Program-made: the position numbers and the translations under genes | Notes under the pieces: model-generated | Told to the model about the DNA's origin: nothing | Databases searched by the model: none | Seen by the model: only the letters and a program-made list of their open reading frames with translations | Part shown: one piece after another, positions 28,483-37,991 of the stretch | Layout: every line of letters begins with the position of its first letter | How positions within the stretch are numbered: the first letter of the stretch is position 1 | Source: Halotalea alkalilenta | GTDB taxonomy: Bacteria; Pseudomonadota; Gammaproteobacteria; Pseudomonadales; Halomonadaceae | NCBI RefSeq assembly: GCF_001648175.1 | Contig: NZ_CP015243.1 | Span: 4,216,001-4,280,000 of the forward strand | Direction: 5' to 3' | DNA length: 64,000 bases

Positions 28483-31377
28483 ATGCTGCGACTCTCCACC
28501 GATCACCCGCCCCGGCCAAAGCCGCGCCGGATGCTGGCCACTGCGCTGTTGTGCATCGGGCTGGCCCAGCCGTTCATCGGCCAGGCGGTTGCCGAACAGC
28601 CCTCCCAGCCCAGTCCCGAGGCGCTTGAGGACTTCGCACTGCCCGCCTATTCTCCCGACTCGCTCGAGGTGATAAAGAGCCCGAACGACCGCGCCGACTA
28701 CCGCGCTCTGCGGCTCGACAACGGCCTCGAAGTACTGCTGGTGCACGACCCTCGCGCGGATCGCGCCGGCGCTTCGATGGACGTCTCGGTGGGCAGCGCC
28801 TTCGATCCAAAGGACATGCCGGGGCTTGCCCACTTCCTCGAGCACATGCTGTTTCTCGGCACGCAGCGCTATCCAGACGCCGCCGACTACCAGGACTACC
28901 TCACCCGCCACGGCGGCAGCCACAACGCCTTCACCGCTCCGCGCGATACCAACTTCTACTTCGATATCGCCCCCGATGCCTTCGAAGGGGCGCTGGACCG
29001 CTTCAGCCAGTTCTTCATCTCACCGCAGTTCAACACCGAATTCGTCGACCGGGAGCGCCACGCGGTCGATTCAGAATATCGTGCCCGCATACGCGATGAT
29101 TCTCGCCGGATCAACGATGCCACCAACCAGGCGATGAACCCCGAGCACCCATTCTCTGGCTTCTCGGTCGGTAGCATCGACACCTTGGTCGATGGCCAGA
29201 CTTCGTTACGCGATCGACTGCTGGCGTTCTACCGCGCCCACTATGACGCCAACGTCATGCACCTGGCGGTGGTCGGCCCACAGTCGCTGGATGAGCTGGA
29301 AGCGCTGGTACGGGATCGCTTCGAGCAGATTCCCGATCACGGACTGAAAGCGCCGGAGATCGACGCGCCGATGTTCACCCAAGGACAGCTGCCGGCGAAG
29401 CTCGAGGTGCAGACCCTCGCCGACCAACGCAGCCTGAGCTTCAGCTTCCCGGTACCCGACCCCCAGCAGTTCCCTCGCGAGCGTCCGGACGCTTATCTTG
29501 GAGACCTGCTCGGCCACGAGGGCGAAGGCAGCCTGCTCGCCGCGCTGCGCAACCGGGGGTGGGCCAATGCGCTGTCGGCGGGCGTCCAGGGCGGTGATGG
29601 CAAGCAGGCGATACTGGGTATCGATATCGAACTCACCCCCGAGGGCACCCAGCACCAGGATGAGATTCAGGCCACCCTGTTCGCCTACCTCGATATGCTG
29701 CGTGCCCAGCCTCCCCAGCAATGGCGCTTCGATGAGCAGGCGGCGCTGCTGGCCCAGCAGTTTCGCTTCGCCCAGAATGGCTCGGGCGCCGACCGCGCGG
29801 TGGGCCTGACACTGGGCATGTCGCGCCTTCCGCTCAGCGAGATCAATGTTGCCCGCTATCGTATGGATCGCTTCGATGCGGGGGTAATCGATGACTACCT
29901 GCGCGCGCTGACGCCAGACAACCTGCTGCGTGTGTACGCGGGCCCCGAAGTGCAAGGAGAATCCCGCTCCCCCTGGTTCGACGCCCCCTATACGCTGACT
30001 AAGATGAGCCAGTGGCCGGCGGCCAGACCGCTCGAAGAGCTGGCACTGCCTGGCGCCAACCCATTCATCGCCAGTGACTTCTCGCTGCTGCCGGTCGACG
30101 ACACCAGCCCGCGCCGGCTGATCGACCGTCCCGGGCTCGATCTCTGGTACCGGGGGGATCACGACTTCGGCACCCCAAGTGCTGAGTGGCGCATCAGCCT
30201 GATGAGCCCCGAGGCTACGCGCGATGCGCGCCAGCAGGTGCTCACAGAGCTGCTCGCCGATTGGCTCAACGACAGCCTCTCGGAAGTGCTCTATCCCGCC
30301 ACGCTGGCAGGCCAGTCGGCCGGCGCCTATGCACACGGCCGGGGTATCACCCTGAGCCTCTCGGGCTGGCGCGATCATCAACGGGGCGTGCTGACCCAGC
30401 TGGTCGATCAGCTACGCGAGGGAGAGATCGACGAAGCGAACTTCGCCAGGATCCGGCTCGATCTCGAGGACGAACTGCGCAACGAACGCCAGATGCCCCT
30501 CTACCAACGCCTCGGCTCGAGTCTCGCCGAACGCTTGATCAGTCCCCAGTGGACCACGACCCAGCGACTCGAGGCGCTGGAACAGATCGATCTCGACGAC
30601 CTGCGCACGTTCCGCGACGCCTGGCTACAGTCGCTCCACGTCCAGGCTCTGACCATCGGCAACCTGAGCGAGGATGACGCCATCGCGGTAGGCGATATGC
30701 TCGACCAGCGGCTGGCACCGAGACGACCGCTCGATGCGATCCCGGATCTAGTGCCACTCGCGGTGCGCGCCGACATGCCGGTGCTGCGCCCCGCCACCGA
30801 TCGCAATGACTCGGGAGCGCTGCGCTATCTCCAGGGGCCTGATCGCTCAGCGGAGTCCCAAGCGCGGCTAGCGGTGATAGGCCAGCTGATCCAGGCGCCC
30901 TTCTACACCGAACTGCGCACCCGCCAACAGCTCGGCTACGTCGTCAGCGCACGCTACATGTCGCTACTCGACGCTCCAGGGATCGCGATGCTGATCCAGT
31001 CGCCGGGTCAATCGAGCGAGACGCTGTTCGAGCGGATGGACGATTTCCTCGATCAGTTCACTCCCAGCATCGAGGCACTCGACGACCAGGCGCTGATGCC
31101 CTTCAAGGCCGCAGTGCGCTCATCGCTGCTCGAGCGTGATCAGAGCCTGTCGGAGATGACCAATCGGCAGTGGCGGGAGCTCTCGTTCGGCTGGACCGAC
31201 TTCGATCGCCAACAGCGCCTGGCCACCGCGGTCGACGCAGTCGATGCCGAACAGATCAAGGCAGCCTGGCAGGCGCTTCGCCAGGCGCCGCCTTTCGACA
31301 TCGCAGCCGACCCGCAAGAGCCAGACAACGACGACGCCTATACCGAGAGCGACACCTTATCTGCGCTGCCACGCTAA
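28483..31377 (+). CDS. Pitrilysin-like M16 zinc metalloprotease
   Basis: 964 residues from ATG 28483 (AGGA 8 bases upstream), very close to E. coli protease III (962). Signal peptide to about residue 38 (GQAVAEQ). The inverted zinc motif HFLEH is at 117-121, with the third ligand Glu expected near 198 (RERHAVDSEY). The NAFTAPRDTNFYFD and RTRQQLGYVVSARY blocks of insulysin-type enzymes are present. Expected to degrade peptides in the periplasm. Confidence 0.92.
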   Translation: MLRLSTDHPPRPKPRRMLATALLCIGLAQPFIGQAVAEQPSQPSPEALEDFALPAYSPDSLEVIKSPNDRADYRALRLDNGLEVLLVHDPRADRAGASMDVSVGSAFDPKDMPGLAHFLEHMLFLGTQRYPDAADYQDYLTRHGGSHNAFTAPRDTNFYFDIAPDAFEGALDRFSQFFISPQFNTEFVDRERHAVDSEYRARIRDDSRRINDATNQAMNPEHPFSGFSVGSIDTLVDGQTSLRDRLLAFYRAHYDANVMHLAVVGPQSLDELEALVRDRFEQIPDHGLKAPEIDAPMFTQGQLPAKLEVQTLADQRSLSFSFPVPDPQQFPRERPDAYLGDLLGHEGEGSLLAALRNRGWANALSAGVQGGDGKQAILGIDIELTPEGTQHQDEIQATLFAYLDMLRAQPPQQWRFDEQAALLAQQFRFAQNGSGADRAVGLTLGMSRLPLSEINVARYRMDRFDAGVIDDYLRALTPDNLLRVYAGPEVQGESRSPWFDAPYTLTKMSQWPAARPLEELALPGANPFIASDFSLLPVDDTSPRRLIDRPGLDLWYRGDHDFGTPSAEWRISLMSPEATRDARQQVLTELLADWLNDSLSEVLYPATLAGQSAGAYAHGRGITLSLSGWRDHQRGVLTQLVDQLREGEIDEANFARIRLDLEDELRNERQMPLYQRLGSSLAERLISPQWTTTQRLEALEQIDLDDLRTFRDAWLQSLHVQALTIGNLSEDDAIAVGDMLDQRLAPRRPLDAIPDLVPLAVRADMPVLRPATDRNDSGALRYLQGPDRSAESQARLAVIGQLIQAPFYTELRTRQQLGYVVSARYMSLLDAPGIAMLIQSPGQSSETLFERMDDFLDQFTPSIEALDDQALMPFKAAVRSSLLERDQSLSEMTNRQWRELSFGWTDFDRQQRLATAVDAVDAEQIKAAWQALRQAPPFDIAADPQEPDNDDAYTESDTLSALPR

Positions 31378-31390
31378 GCGGTCAGAAGAG

Positions 31391-31423
31391 GCGCCCCGGT
31401 CCGTGAGGACCGGGGCGCTTTTT
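31391..31423 (+). terminator. Rho-independent terminator after the M16 protease gene
   Basis: A perfect 12-bp stem (31391-31402 with 31407-31418), GTGA loop, then TTTTT. It lies between convergent genes and may also stop sbcB transcription. Confidence 0.9.
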
Positions 31424-31460
31424 CGTACGGCAAAGCGGAGGAAACCGTCTGCGCAGGGCG

Positions 31461-32918
31461 CTACTCGAACGCTTGCGGGGGCATGATCGCTTCGACGTGC
31501 ATCACCAGCTCTTCCAGCAGTTGGCGGTCACGCTCGGACAGCGGCTCGCGATTGAGCCGCTCGATCTCGCGGGCGAAGCCTTGAAGGGTCAATGAGGAGA
31601 GCTGGGGCGAATTGAAACGCTCCCAGCGCAGCTGGTCCCAATGCTCGCGGTCAGCCCCTTCGAGGGTCTCGGGATAGCTGCGCGCGCGCATACGGAACAG
31701 CATTTCCGGCAGGCGGGCATCCTGGAACATAGGATTGAGCCCGACCAGATCCCAGCCGAGATGCTGGTGCACCTCGGCCATTGCGCGCTTGTCCGAGGAC
31801 GAAAAGAAGCTCCCTGAGTAGAGCATCAGATCGGGATCCGTGCTGCCTTCGGGAGGCGGCTCGGCGAACACCTCGGCCACCTTCGCCGCCAGTCCCTCGA
31901 CCTGGGCCAACCGCTGCCAGTGGGACTCGGAACGCTCGCGGTCGATGCCCAGGCGCGCAGCGGCGCTCTCGTCGAGCGCCTTCACCGGCAGCAGGGCCGG
32001 GCTGCGATTGACCTGCACCACCTTGAGCGGAATCCGCTCGAGCCCCTCGGCCAGTTCGGCTCGGCTGACGAATACCCGCGCGCGGATCTCTTCGGCCGAG
32101 AGCGCGAGCAGCGGCTCGGGGTCGGCCGACAAATCGCAGACGATCACCCCATTAGGGTTGCTGGGATGGCGTGCCAGCGGCGCGACCAGCGCGCTGCAGC
32201 CTTGCGCTGCAGGATAGCGGCGGGAGACATGGATCATCGGTTTGCGCGAGTCGACGTCGAGCAGCGCCTTGACCCGATGCTTGTCACGCAGGCCGAGCAG
32301 GTAGTCGAACAGCTTGGCGTTGCGCTCGCGCAGCAGCCGGGCGAGCGAGATCGTCGCGCGTACGTCGGAGAGCGCATCGTGGGCGCCAACATGCTCGATG
32401 CCGTTGGCGGCGGTGAGCTGCTCGAGCTTGAAACTCGGCACCTTGCGGCCTTCCATGTCTTCCCGCATCGGCCATTCGATGCCCTGCGGACGCAGCGCGT
32501 AGAAGGTGCGCACCGCATCGATCAGGTCCCAGCGCGAATTGCCGTTCTGCCACTCCCGCCCATAGGGGTCGAGCAGGTTGCGGTAGAAGAGGTGACGGCT
32601 CACCTCGTCATCGAAGCGCAGGGTGTTGTAGCCAAGCGAGCAGGTCCCCGGCACGCTCATCAGCGCCTGGATACGAGCGGCGAACTCCGCCTCCGGCAGC
32701 CCGCGGCGATTGGCTCGCTGCGGGGTGATCCCGGTGATCAGGCAGGCCTGCGGATGGGGCAGATAATCATCCGCCTGACGACAGTAGATCACCTCGGGCT
32801 CACCGATCTGGTTGAACTCGACGTCGGTTCGGATCGCCGCGAACTGCGATGGGCGGTCGCGCCGAGGGTCGGCACCGAAGGTTTCGTAGTCGTGGAAAAG
32901 GAAGCTTGGCTCGGGCAC
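31461..32918 (-). CDS. sbcB: Exodeoxyribonuclease I (SbcB)
   Basis: 485 residues, GTG start. DnaQ-like exonuclease motifs: HDYETFG (Asp10, Glu12), GYNTLRFDDEVS, and GAHDALSDVRAT near 180-190. The C-terminal ExoI SH3-like and helical domains follow, giving the usual length. It degrades single-stranded DNA 3' to 5' in repair and recombination. No strong ribosome site is visible before the GTG, but the N-terminus aligns with E. coli ExoI from the FLFHDYETFG block. Confidence 0.93.
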   Translation of the reverse strand: MPEPSFLFHDYETFGADPRRDRPSQFAAIRTDVEFNQIGEPEVIYCRQADDYLPHPQACLITGITPQRANRRGLPEAEFAARIQALMSVPGTCSLGYNTLRFDDEVSRHLFYRNLLDPYGREWQNGNSRWDLIDAVRTFYALRPQGIEWPMREDMEGRKVPSFKLEQLTAANGIEHVGAHDALSDVRATISLARLLRERNAKLFDYLLGLRDKHRVKALLDVDSRKPMIHVSRRYPAAQGCSALVAPLARHPSNPNGVIVCDLSADPEPLLALSAEEIRARVFVSRAELAEGLERIPLKVVQVNRSPALLPVKALDESAAARLGIDRERSESHWQRLAQVEGLAAKVAEVFAEPPPEGSTDPDLMLYSGSFFSSSDKRAMAEVHQHLGWDLVGLNPMFQDARLPEMLFRMRARSYPETLEGADREHWDQLRWERFNSPQLSSLTLQGFAREIERLNREPLSERDRQLLEELVMHVEAIMPPQAFE

Positions 32919-32969
32919 TACGAGGAACCTACTGCGGTGCGGCGGTCACGCGCGACCGCCACGCCCGCG

Positions 32970-33227
32970 TCAATTGTCTTGGTTGGGCAACGTCACGTTG
33001 AGTTCGAGAATCGAGCAGTCGGCGTCACGATCGAGACTGATACTGATCGCATCCTGATCGACGTCGACGTAGCGGCGGATCACCTCGAGCAGCTCGCGCT
33101 CGAGCATTGGCATGTAGTCGGGCTGGCCACGCTGCCCGCGCTGGTGGGCGACGATGATCTGCAGCCGTTCCTTGGCCACCGACGCCGTCTTCTTGCTTTC
33201 TCCGCGAAAGAAATCGAGTAGTCTCAC
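32970..33227 (-). CDS. minE: Cell division topological specificity factor MinE
   Basis: 85 residues, GTG start overlapping the minD stop (GTGA) with AGGAGG upstream. Contains the MinD-binding and membrane region ([13 protein letters not shown]) and the dimer domain ending ILELNVTLP. It drives MinCD pole-to-pole oscillation. Confidence 0.95.
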   Translation of the reverse strand: MRLLDFFRGESKKTASVAKERLQIIVAHQRGQRGQPDYMPMLERELLEVIRRYVDVDQDAISISLDRDADCSILELNVTLPNQDN

Positions 33228-34042
33228 CGGCGACCTCCTCCGAACATACGGCTCAGGAATCCGCGCTTCTGCTGCTCGTGAAAGCGCAGCGGCTTATCCT
33301 CGCCAAGCAGTCGATCCACGGTGTCCGAATAAGCCTGGCCCGCATCGCTTTGCTGGTCATGGGTAACCGGCACGCCCTGGTTGGAAGCCCGCAGCACCGC
33401 CTCGGACTCAGGGATCAGTCCGATCAGCGGGATCGCCAGGATCTCGCGGATGTCATCGAGGTTGAGCATGTCTCCGCTGGTCACGCGATCAGGGGAATAG
33501 CGAGTGATCAGCAGATGCTCCTTGATCGGCTCCTGGCCCTGCTCCGCGCGGCGAGTCTTGGAGCTGAGCAGCCCCAGCATGCGGTCGGAGTCGCGTACCG
33601 AGGAGACCTCGGGGTTGGTCACCACCACCGCTTCATCGGCGAAGTACATCGCCAGCTGCGCGCCGCGCTCGATCCCCGCCGGCGAGTCGCAAACGATGTA
33701 GTCGAAATCCTCGCTGAGGGTATCGAGCACCCGTTCGACCCCTTCGATGGTCAGCGCATCTTTGTCGCGGGTCTGGGAGGCGGGCAGGATATGCAGGTTC
33801 TCGACCCGCTTGTCGCGAATCAGCGCCTGATTGAGCCCCGCTTCGCCCTGGATCACATTGATCAGGTCATAGACCACCCGACGCTCGCAGCCCATGATCA
33901 GATCGAGGTTACGCAGGCCGACGTCGAAATCGATCACCACCGTCTTGTGCCCTTTGAACGCCAGCCCCGTGGCGATCGCTGCCGCGCTGGTGGTCTTACC
34001 AACGCCGCCTTTCCCTGAAGTCACTACAATGATCTTGGCCAA
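33224..34042 (-). CDS. minD: Septum site-determining ATPase MinD
   Basis: 272 residues. The deviant Walker [10 protein letters not shown] (residues 10-18) with signature Lys11 and [10 protein letters not shown] mark the ParA/MinD family. The C-terminal amphipathic membrane helix ([14 protein letters not shown]) is present. It recruits MinC to the membrane and is displaced by MinE. Coupled to minE by overlap; minC is 101 bases upstream. Confidence 0.96.
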   Translation of the reverse strand: MAKIIVVTSGKGGVGKTTSAAAIATGLAFKGHKTVVIDFDVGLRNLDLIMGCERRVVYDLINVIQGEAGLNQALIRDKRVENLHILPASQTRDKDALTIEGVERVLDTLSEDFDYIVCDSPAGIERGAQLAMYFADEAVVVTNPEVSSVRDSDRMLGLLSSKTRRAEQGQEPIKEHLLITRYSPDRVTSGDMLNLDDIREILAIPLIGLIPESEAVLRASNQGVPVTHDQQSDAGQAYSDTVDRLLGEDKPLRFHEQQKRGFLSRMFGGGRR

Positions 34043-34143
34043 GGTTACATTCCTGTATGACGCTGTTCATCGACTACCGACCGCATCCTGCCCTGCGGGC
34101 CGAGAGGGCCGTAACGTTCTTCGTCCGGGCCGCGCCCGCGACG

Positions 34144-34890
34144 TCACACTCGCAGCGGCTCGAAGGCGCTGATCTCCAGCTGGTCCTCAACCATCCGAAC
34201 CTGCACGCTCTTGCCCAGCAGATCCGGCGGGATGTCTTCGAGTCGCTTGTAGTTGCCGGCCACCGAAAGCAGCTCAGCGTCGAGTTCATGACAGAACACC
34301 GCAGCGTCCTGATCGCCGTGGATACCCGCCAGCGCTCGACCGCGCAGTGGTCCGTAGACGTGAATGCTGCCAGCGGCGAGGATTTCCGCCCCGGCGTTGA
34401 CCGCACCGACCACCACCAGATCACCGCGTGGCGCGCTGACCTGCTGCCCGGAGCGCACCGTACCCCGGAATATCCGCCCACTGCGTAGCTCGAGCGGCGG
34501 CGCCTCCTCCGGCAAAGGCGTCACCGGCGCCTCCGGCACCGGCTCCAAGAGCGGCTGGACACGCCCTTCCTGAGGCGGGAACCAACCGATTCCCAACGCC
34601 CAGGCCGATTGCTTGATCGCATCGTTACCGCCACGCACCGCTACCGGCAGCAAGCGATGGCGACGCAGCATGGCGCAGAGCTGATCGAGTGCCAGGGGCT
34701 CGTCCGGCAAGCGCTCGAGACCGATCACTACCGGAGTCTGCTGGAAGAAGGCGGGCGACTGGCTGATCTTTCCGCTGAGCTGGGCCTCGATTCGCTCGAT
34801 ATTGCCTGAGGCCAGCTCGATGACCGTCAAAGGCAGCATGCCGCCTTTGAAAGTGAAGGCGACCTGTTCTGCGTCCAGCTCGAGGCTCAT
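34144..34890 (-). CDS. minC: Septum formation inhibitor MinC
   Basis: 248 residues from ATG 34890, preceded by GTGGAGCGG; the alternative ATG at 34926 has AAGGA directly against it and is less likely. The N-terminal FtsZ-inhibiting domain, a Pro/Glu-rich linker (about residues 125-145) and the C-terminal beta-helix (SGRIFRGTVRSGQQ, GDLVVVGAVNAGAEI, GRALAGIHGD) are all present. First gene of minCDE on the minus strand. Confidence 0.94.
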   Translation of the reverse strand: MSLELDAEQVAFTFKGGMLPLTVIELASGNIERIEAQLSGKISQSPAFFQQTPVVIGLERLPDEPLALDQLCAMLRRHRLLPVAVRGGNDAIKQSAWALGIGWFPPQEGRVQPLLEPVPEAPVTPLPEEAPPLELRSGRIFRGTVRSGQQVSAPRGDLVVVGAVNAGAEILAAGSIHVYGPLRGRALAGIHGDQDAAVFCHELDAELLSVAGNYKRLEDIPPDLLGKSVQVRMVEDQLEISAFEPLRV

Positions 34891-35092
34891 CGTCCGCTCC
34901 ACATCAGTGGCGTATTCATTGCGCATTCCTTTTCAACGCCCGCGGCGCGAGATCGGACAAATAATCGCTTACGCTATAGCGCAACCGCACGGGGCGCAAT
35001 CGTCTCCTTGGAACGGTAACAACTTTTAGCATTTTCCTGCATTTACCACCTGGACGCCTACGCCCAATGGAGAAGAGCAGAAGCACGTTAGG

Positions 35093-35120
35093 TTGACCAT
35101 TTGGAAAAAAAGAGTATAGT
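35093..35120 (+). promoter_or_regulatory. Sigma-70 promoter for the initiator tRNA gene
   Basis: -35 TTGACC (35093-35098), 16-base spacer, -10 TATAGT (35115-35120), then GACGCC. The first tRNA base is 15 bases downstream. Confidence 0.8.
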
Positions 35121-35134
35121 GACGCCTCAGTCGA

Positions 35135-35211
<77 letters not shown>

Positions 35212-35221
35212 AGTTATAGAG

Positions 35222-35251
35222 AAGGCGATCCTTAAACAGGGTCGCCTTTTT
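35222..35251 (+). terminator. Terminator of the tRNA-fMet gene
   Basis: AAGGCGA (35222-35228) pairs with TCGCCTT (35242-35248), extended by three further pairs (one T-G), loop of 7, ending in TTTTT, 11 bases after the tRNA. Confidence 0.88.
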
Positions 35252-35533
35252 CGTTGTGGCCGGCCACCGCCGGGCGAACCCGGAAAGCGTCGGTTCGCAT
35301 TCCCCCTCCCAGGCCCCCGCCGCCAGAGTCTTCGGGGCAGAACGCCCTCCTTTTGAAAGCCCGCTCGTGGAGAGCCGGGCCTTCGTCTATCTTGGTCATC
35401 TCACACAAGGCCGGGAAGGCGTCGAACCACAGCCTCCACGCCAGGGCCAGGCTCCCTAAACGAGCTTCCCGTTCGTCAAACCGAATCATAGGATTGGCGC
35501 TTAGGGCTGCTAAAAAAGCATCCAGATCAGTGG

Positions 35534-35566
35534 TGTAAATTCATCCACTCAATGGATGAATTTACA
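35534..35566. repeat. Perfect 14-bp inverted repeat
   Basis: TGTAAATTCATCCA (35534-35547) and its exact complement TGGATGAATTTACA (35553-35566) flank a 5-base CTCAA loop, directly before the ATPase remnant. Its AT-richness contrasts with the neighbourhood. Could be an operator or a mobile-element end. Confidence 0.8.
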
Positions 35567-35568
35567 GG

Positions 35569-35800
35569 TTGCATCCACGCAGAATCCGCCAGTACACGCT
35601 CGAAGACTTGGATGACTCTCCGGTCATTCTGGTCAATGACACCCGCCATATAGGCAAAAGCACCCTGGTTAGAACTCTGGAGCAGGATGTCCGCTGCTTC
35701 ACCTTTGACGATCCGGCTGTGCTGGCGGCTGCCCAAGCCAACCCGTTCGGTTTCATCGGGGCGCTCGGGGATGAATGGCTGATCCGGTTCTTCAGCTGCG
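35569..35800 (+). pseudogene. Remnant of an AAA_14/DUF4143-type ATPase
   Basis: The first ~70 codons (TTG start) resemble the N-terminus of AAA_14 ATPases: DSPVILVN, a Walker-A-like TRHIGKSTLV, FDDPAVLAAAQANPFGFI. The Walker A glycine is replaced (NDTRHIGKST where NGPRQ.GKST is usual) and the similarity stops near 35780, though the frame runs on to 36087 with low-complexity His/Arg-rich sequence. No Walker B or DUF4143 domain is left. Confidence 0.6.
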
Positions 35801-36103
35801 CAATTGCACCTCTCTTGACCGGCCATTCGCATAGACGCTTGCCACTCATCCCATATCAAGACCAGCGTTTAAATGATGATCACGCAGACCAAGAGATCCC
35901 GTTAGGTTCGAACGGCGGCAGAAAATTCCATCGCCAGCATCACCTGCACGGCCTCGCATCTACTCCTGGTGGTCGCTACCTTCGATTGAATCACCCACAT
36001 ATGAAACAGCGATTGCCGTTCGACGCATCCAGGCGCGGCCATCAGCCACGCCGCACGCGCGATATTGCCGGTCACCGAAGATGGTGACATGCTAGCCAGG
36101 CTG

Positions 36104-36180
36104 GGTTCGCAAAAGAACCATCGTGATTATCCTTAGAGCGGGGAGGCTCTCGACCGGAAACGGACGAGAGCCTTTTATTT
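36104..36180 (+). promoter_or_regulatory. Leader of amiC: two hexaloop hairpins and an intrinsic terminator
   Basis: Hairpin 1: GGTTC (36104-36108), six-base loop GCAAAA, GAACC (36115-36119). Hairpin 2: AGAGC (36135-36139), loop GGGGAG, GCTCT (36146-36150). Terminator: GGCTCTCG (36145-36152) with CGAGAGCC (36165-36172), then TTTTATTTTTTT. The 3' arm of hairpin 2 is also the 5' arm of the terminator, so they compete. The gene starts 23 bases after the stem. This is the dual-hexaloop layout of ANTAR antitermination targets, but the loops lack the usual A at 1 and (hairpin 1) G at 4. Confidence 0.55.
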
Positions 36181-36195
36181 TTTTGGTGGCCTAAG

Positions 36196-37371
36196 ATGCA
36201 ATCAAACAACTGGCGGGTGGGTATTCTCTTCTCCGAAACAGGCGTCACTGGGGCCATCGAGCGGACGCAAAGAGCGGCCACGATGCTCGCTATAGAGGAG
36301 ATCAATCGGGCCGGCGGCGTCAGGGGACGACCGATCGAGCCTGTCAGCTACGATCCTCGCTCCACACCCGGTCTCTATCGCGATCTTGCGACCAAGCTCT
36401 GTGACGAGGACAGGGTTCGCATCGTCTTCGGTTGCCATATGTCCAGCTCCCGCAAGGCCGTGCTCCCGGTGGTCGAGTCACGCGAAGCGCTGCTGTTCTA
36501 TCCCACCCTCTACGAGGGTTTCGAATACTCCCGGCATTGCATCTATACCGGTGCCGCACCCAACCAGAACTCGCTCCAGCTGGTCGACTTCCTCACTACG
36601 CACTATGGCAAGCGGGTGTTCCTCGTCGGCTCCAACTACGTCTACCCCTACGAATCCAACCGGATCATCAGCGACCTTTTTCTCGACGCGGGTGGTCAAG
36701 TGCTGGACGAGCTTTACGTCCCTCTCCACCTCAGGGACGAGCACCTGGATAAGATCATCACGCGCGTTCGCCAGGCGCAGCCCGATGTCATCTACTCCAC
36801 CATCGTCGGCGACGGGATCATCCCCTTCTACACGGCTTTTCACGAGGCCGGCTTCGATGCCGAAAAGATCCCGATAGCAAGCCAGTCCACCAGTGAAGCG
36901 GACGTTGCGCGCATGCGCCTGGAGGTGGCGAAAGGACACATCACCGCCGCCCCCTTCTTCGCAACGCTGGACACCCCTCGCGCTCGTGAATTCGCCGACG
37001 CGTTTGCGAGCAGATTCGGCAAGGATATGCCGCTGACCGCACCGGCCGAAGCGGCCTATTTCCAGGTCTATCTCTACGCCGCTGCCCTGGAGCTCTCGAA
37101 CAGCGACCGTCTGACTGAGCTTCTGCCAGCGCTCTACGAGGTGGAATACCACGCCCCTCAAGGTCCGGTGAAGATCGACCGACGGACCAATCACACCCAC
37201 CTCTGGCCGCGGGTGGCGAAGGTGGACGAGCACGGGCACTATGAAATCGTCCTCGACCCATCCATGCGGGTCGCGCCCGATCCTTTCATGCTGGAATATC
37301 GACTCGAAGCGGCAGCGCCGGCTTCGACATCGTCTGAGCAGGGGGACAGGACGTGTCGTTTTCCCTACTGA
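36196..37371 (+). CDS. amiC: AmiC-like amide sensor / AmiR-binding protein
   Basis: 391 residues, no signal peptide, so cytosolic. A periplasmic-binding-protein type I fold like AmiC of Pseudomonas aeruginosa: GILFSETGVTGAIERTQR, FGCHMSSSRKAVLPVVE, YEGFEYSRHCIYTGAAPNQN, VGSNYVYPYESNRI. AmiC holds AmiR inactive until a short-chain amide binds. Its end overlaps the amiR start by 19 bases, as expected for a tightly paired sensor and effector. It is preceded by a terminator and may itself be under antitermination control. Confidence 0.88.
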   Translation: MQSNNWRVGILFSETGVTGAIERTQRAATMLAIEEINRAGGVRGRPIEPVSYDPRSTPGLYRDLATKLCDEDRVRIVFGCHMSSSRKAVLPVVESREALLFYPTLYEGFEYSRHCIYTGAAPNQNSLQLVDFLTTHYGKRVFLVGSNYVYPYESNRIISDLFLDAGGQVLDELYVPLHLRDEHLDKIITRVRQAQPDVIYSTIVGDGIIPFYTAFHEAGFDAEKIPIASQSTSEADVARMRLEVAKGHITAAPFFATLDTPRAREFADAFASRFGKDMPLTAPAEAAYFQVYLYAAALELSNSDRLTELLPALYEVEYHAPQGPVKIDRRTNHTHLWPRVAKVDEHGHYEIVLDPSMRVAPDPFMLEYRLEAAAPASTSSEQGDRTCRFPY

Positions 37372-37961
37372 GGGATCTCAGAGATCTCAATGTGCTCGTT
37401 TTGCACCCTAGGAATGCCGAGGGTGAAGCGCTCGTCGACCATCTGCGTCGCATCGGTTGCATGGTGAACTTCCTGTGGCCTGCGCCGGACAACCTGCCCC
37501 CTGGCACGGACGTGGTATTTCTCGCCATGGAGGACGAATCCCGGCCGGAAATCGAGTACTTCCTGAAGTCGATGCCGAAGCCAGGGCCGACGATACTGGC
37601 CATCGTCGGCTACGAAAACCCATCGACACTGCAAATCGTGATCGAAAGTGGAGCGCTCGCTGTCATCGAACGTCCCATCAAGCCATTTGGCCTGCTCACC
37701 AATCTGGCGATCGCTCGTAATCTATGGCTGCAACAACAAAAACTGCTCAAAGAAGCACGCAAGTACAAACGCAAGGTGCTGGGAGATCAGCGAATCTCTC
37801 GGGCCAAGGCAATTCTCATGGCGGTCCACCATGTCAGCGAAAGCGAGGCCTATCAGGAACTCCGTCGTCAGGCTATGGCGCGACGCGTATCCATTGATGC
37901 CATCGCCGATTCGATCATCGACCAGGAACAATGCTTGCGAACGCCGCAAAAACATGATTAG
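37353..37961 (+). CDS. amiR: AmiR-like ANTAR-domain antiterminator
   Basis: 202 residues, GTG start with GGGGGACAGGAC upstream. A pseudo-receiver domain (LNVLVLHPRNAEGEALVDHL, without a normal phospho-Asp site), a coiled coil (LQQQQKLLKEARKYKRKV) and a C-terminal ANTAR domain (RISRAKAILMAVHHVSESEA). ANTAR proteins bind paired hexaloop RNA hairpins and prevent terminator formation. Terminators with overlapping hairpins flank the amiCR pair on both sides, fitting control of itself and of the importer operon downstream. Confidence 0.9.
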   Translation: MSFSLLRDLRDLNVLVLHPRNAEGEALVDHLRRIGCMVNFLWPAPDNLPPGTDVVFLAMEDESRPEIEYFLKSMPKPGPTILAIVGYENPSTLQIVIESGALAVIERPIKPFGLLTNLAIARNLWLQQQKLLKEARKYKRKVLGDQRISRAKAILMAVHHVSESEAYQELRRQAMARRVSIDAIADSIIDQEQCLRTPQKHD

Positions 37962-37991
37962 CTTCTAACAGCTCCAAGCATCCACATATCT

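Larger units (their letters stand above)
35252..36103. other. Decayed intergenic DNA between tRNA-fMet and the amide operon
   Basis: About 0.85 kb without an intact gene. It holds an AAA-ATPase remnant (35569-35800), an inverted repeat (35534-35566) and, on the minus strand at 35232-35510, an open stretch (FLAALSANPMIRFDEREARL onward) I do not recognise. A further unrecognised minus-strand open stretch is at 35902-36090. Looks like the eroded remains of an insertion next to a tRNA gene. Confidence 0.5.
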
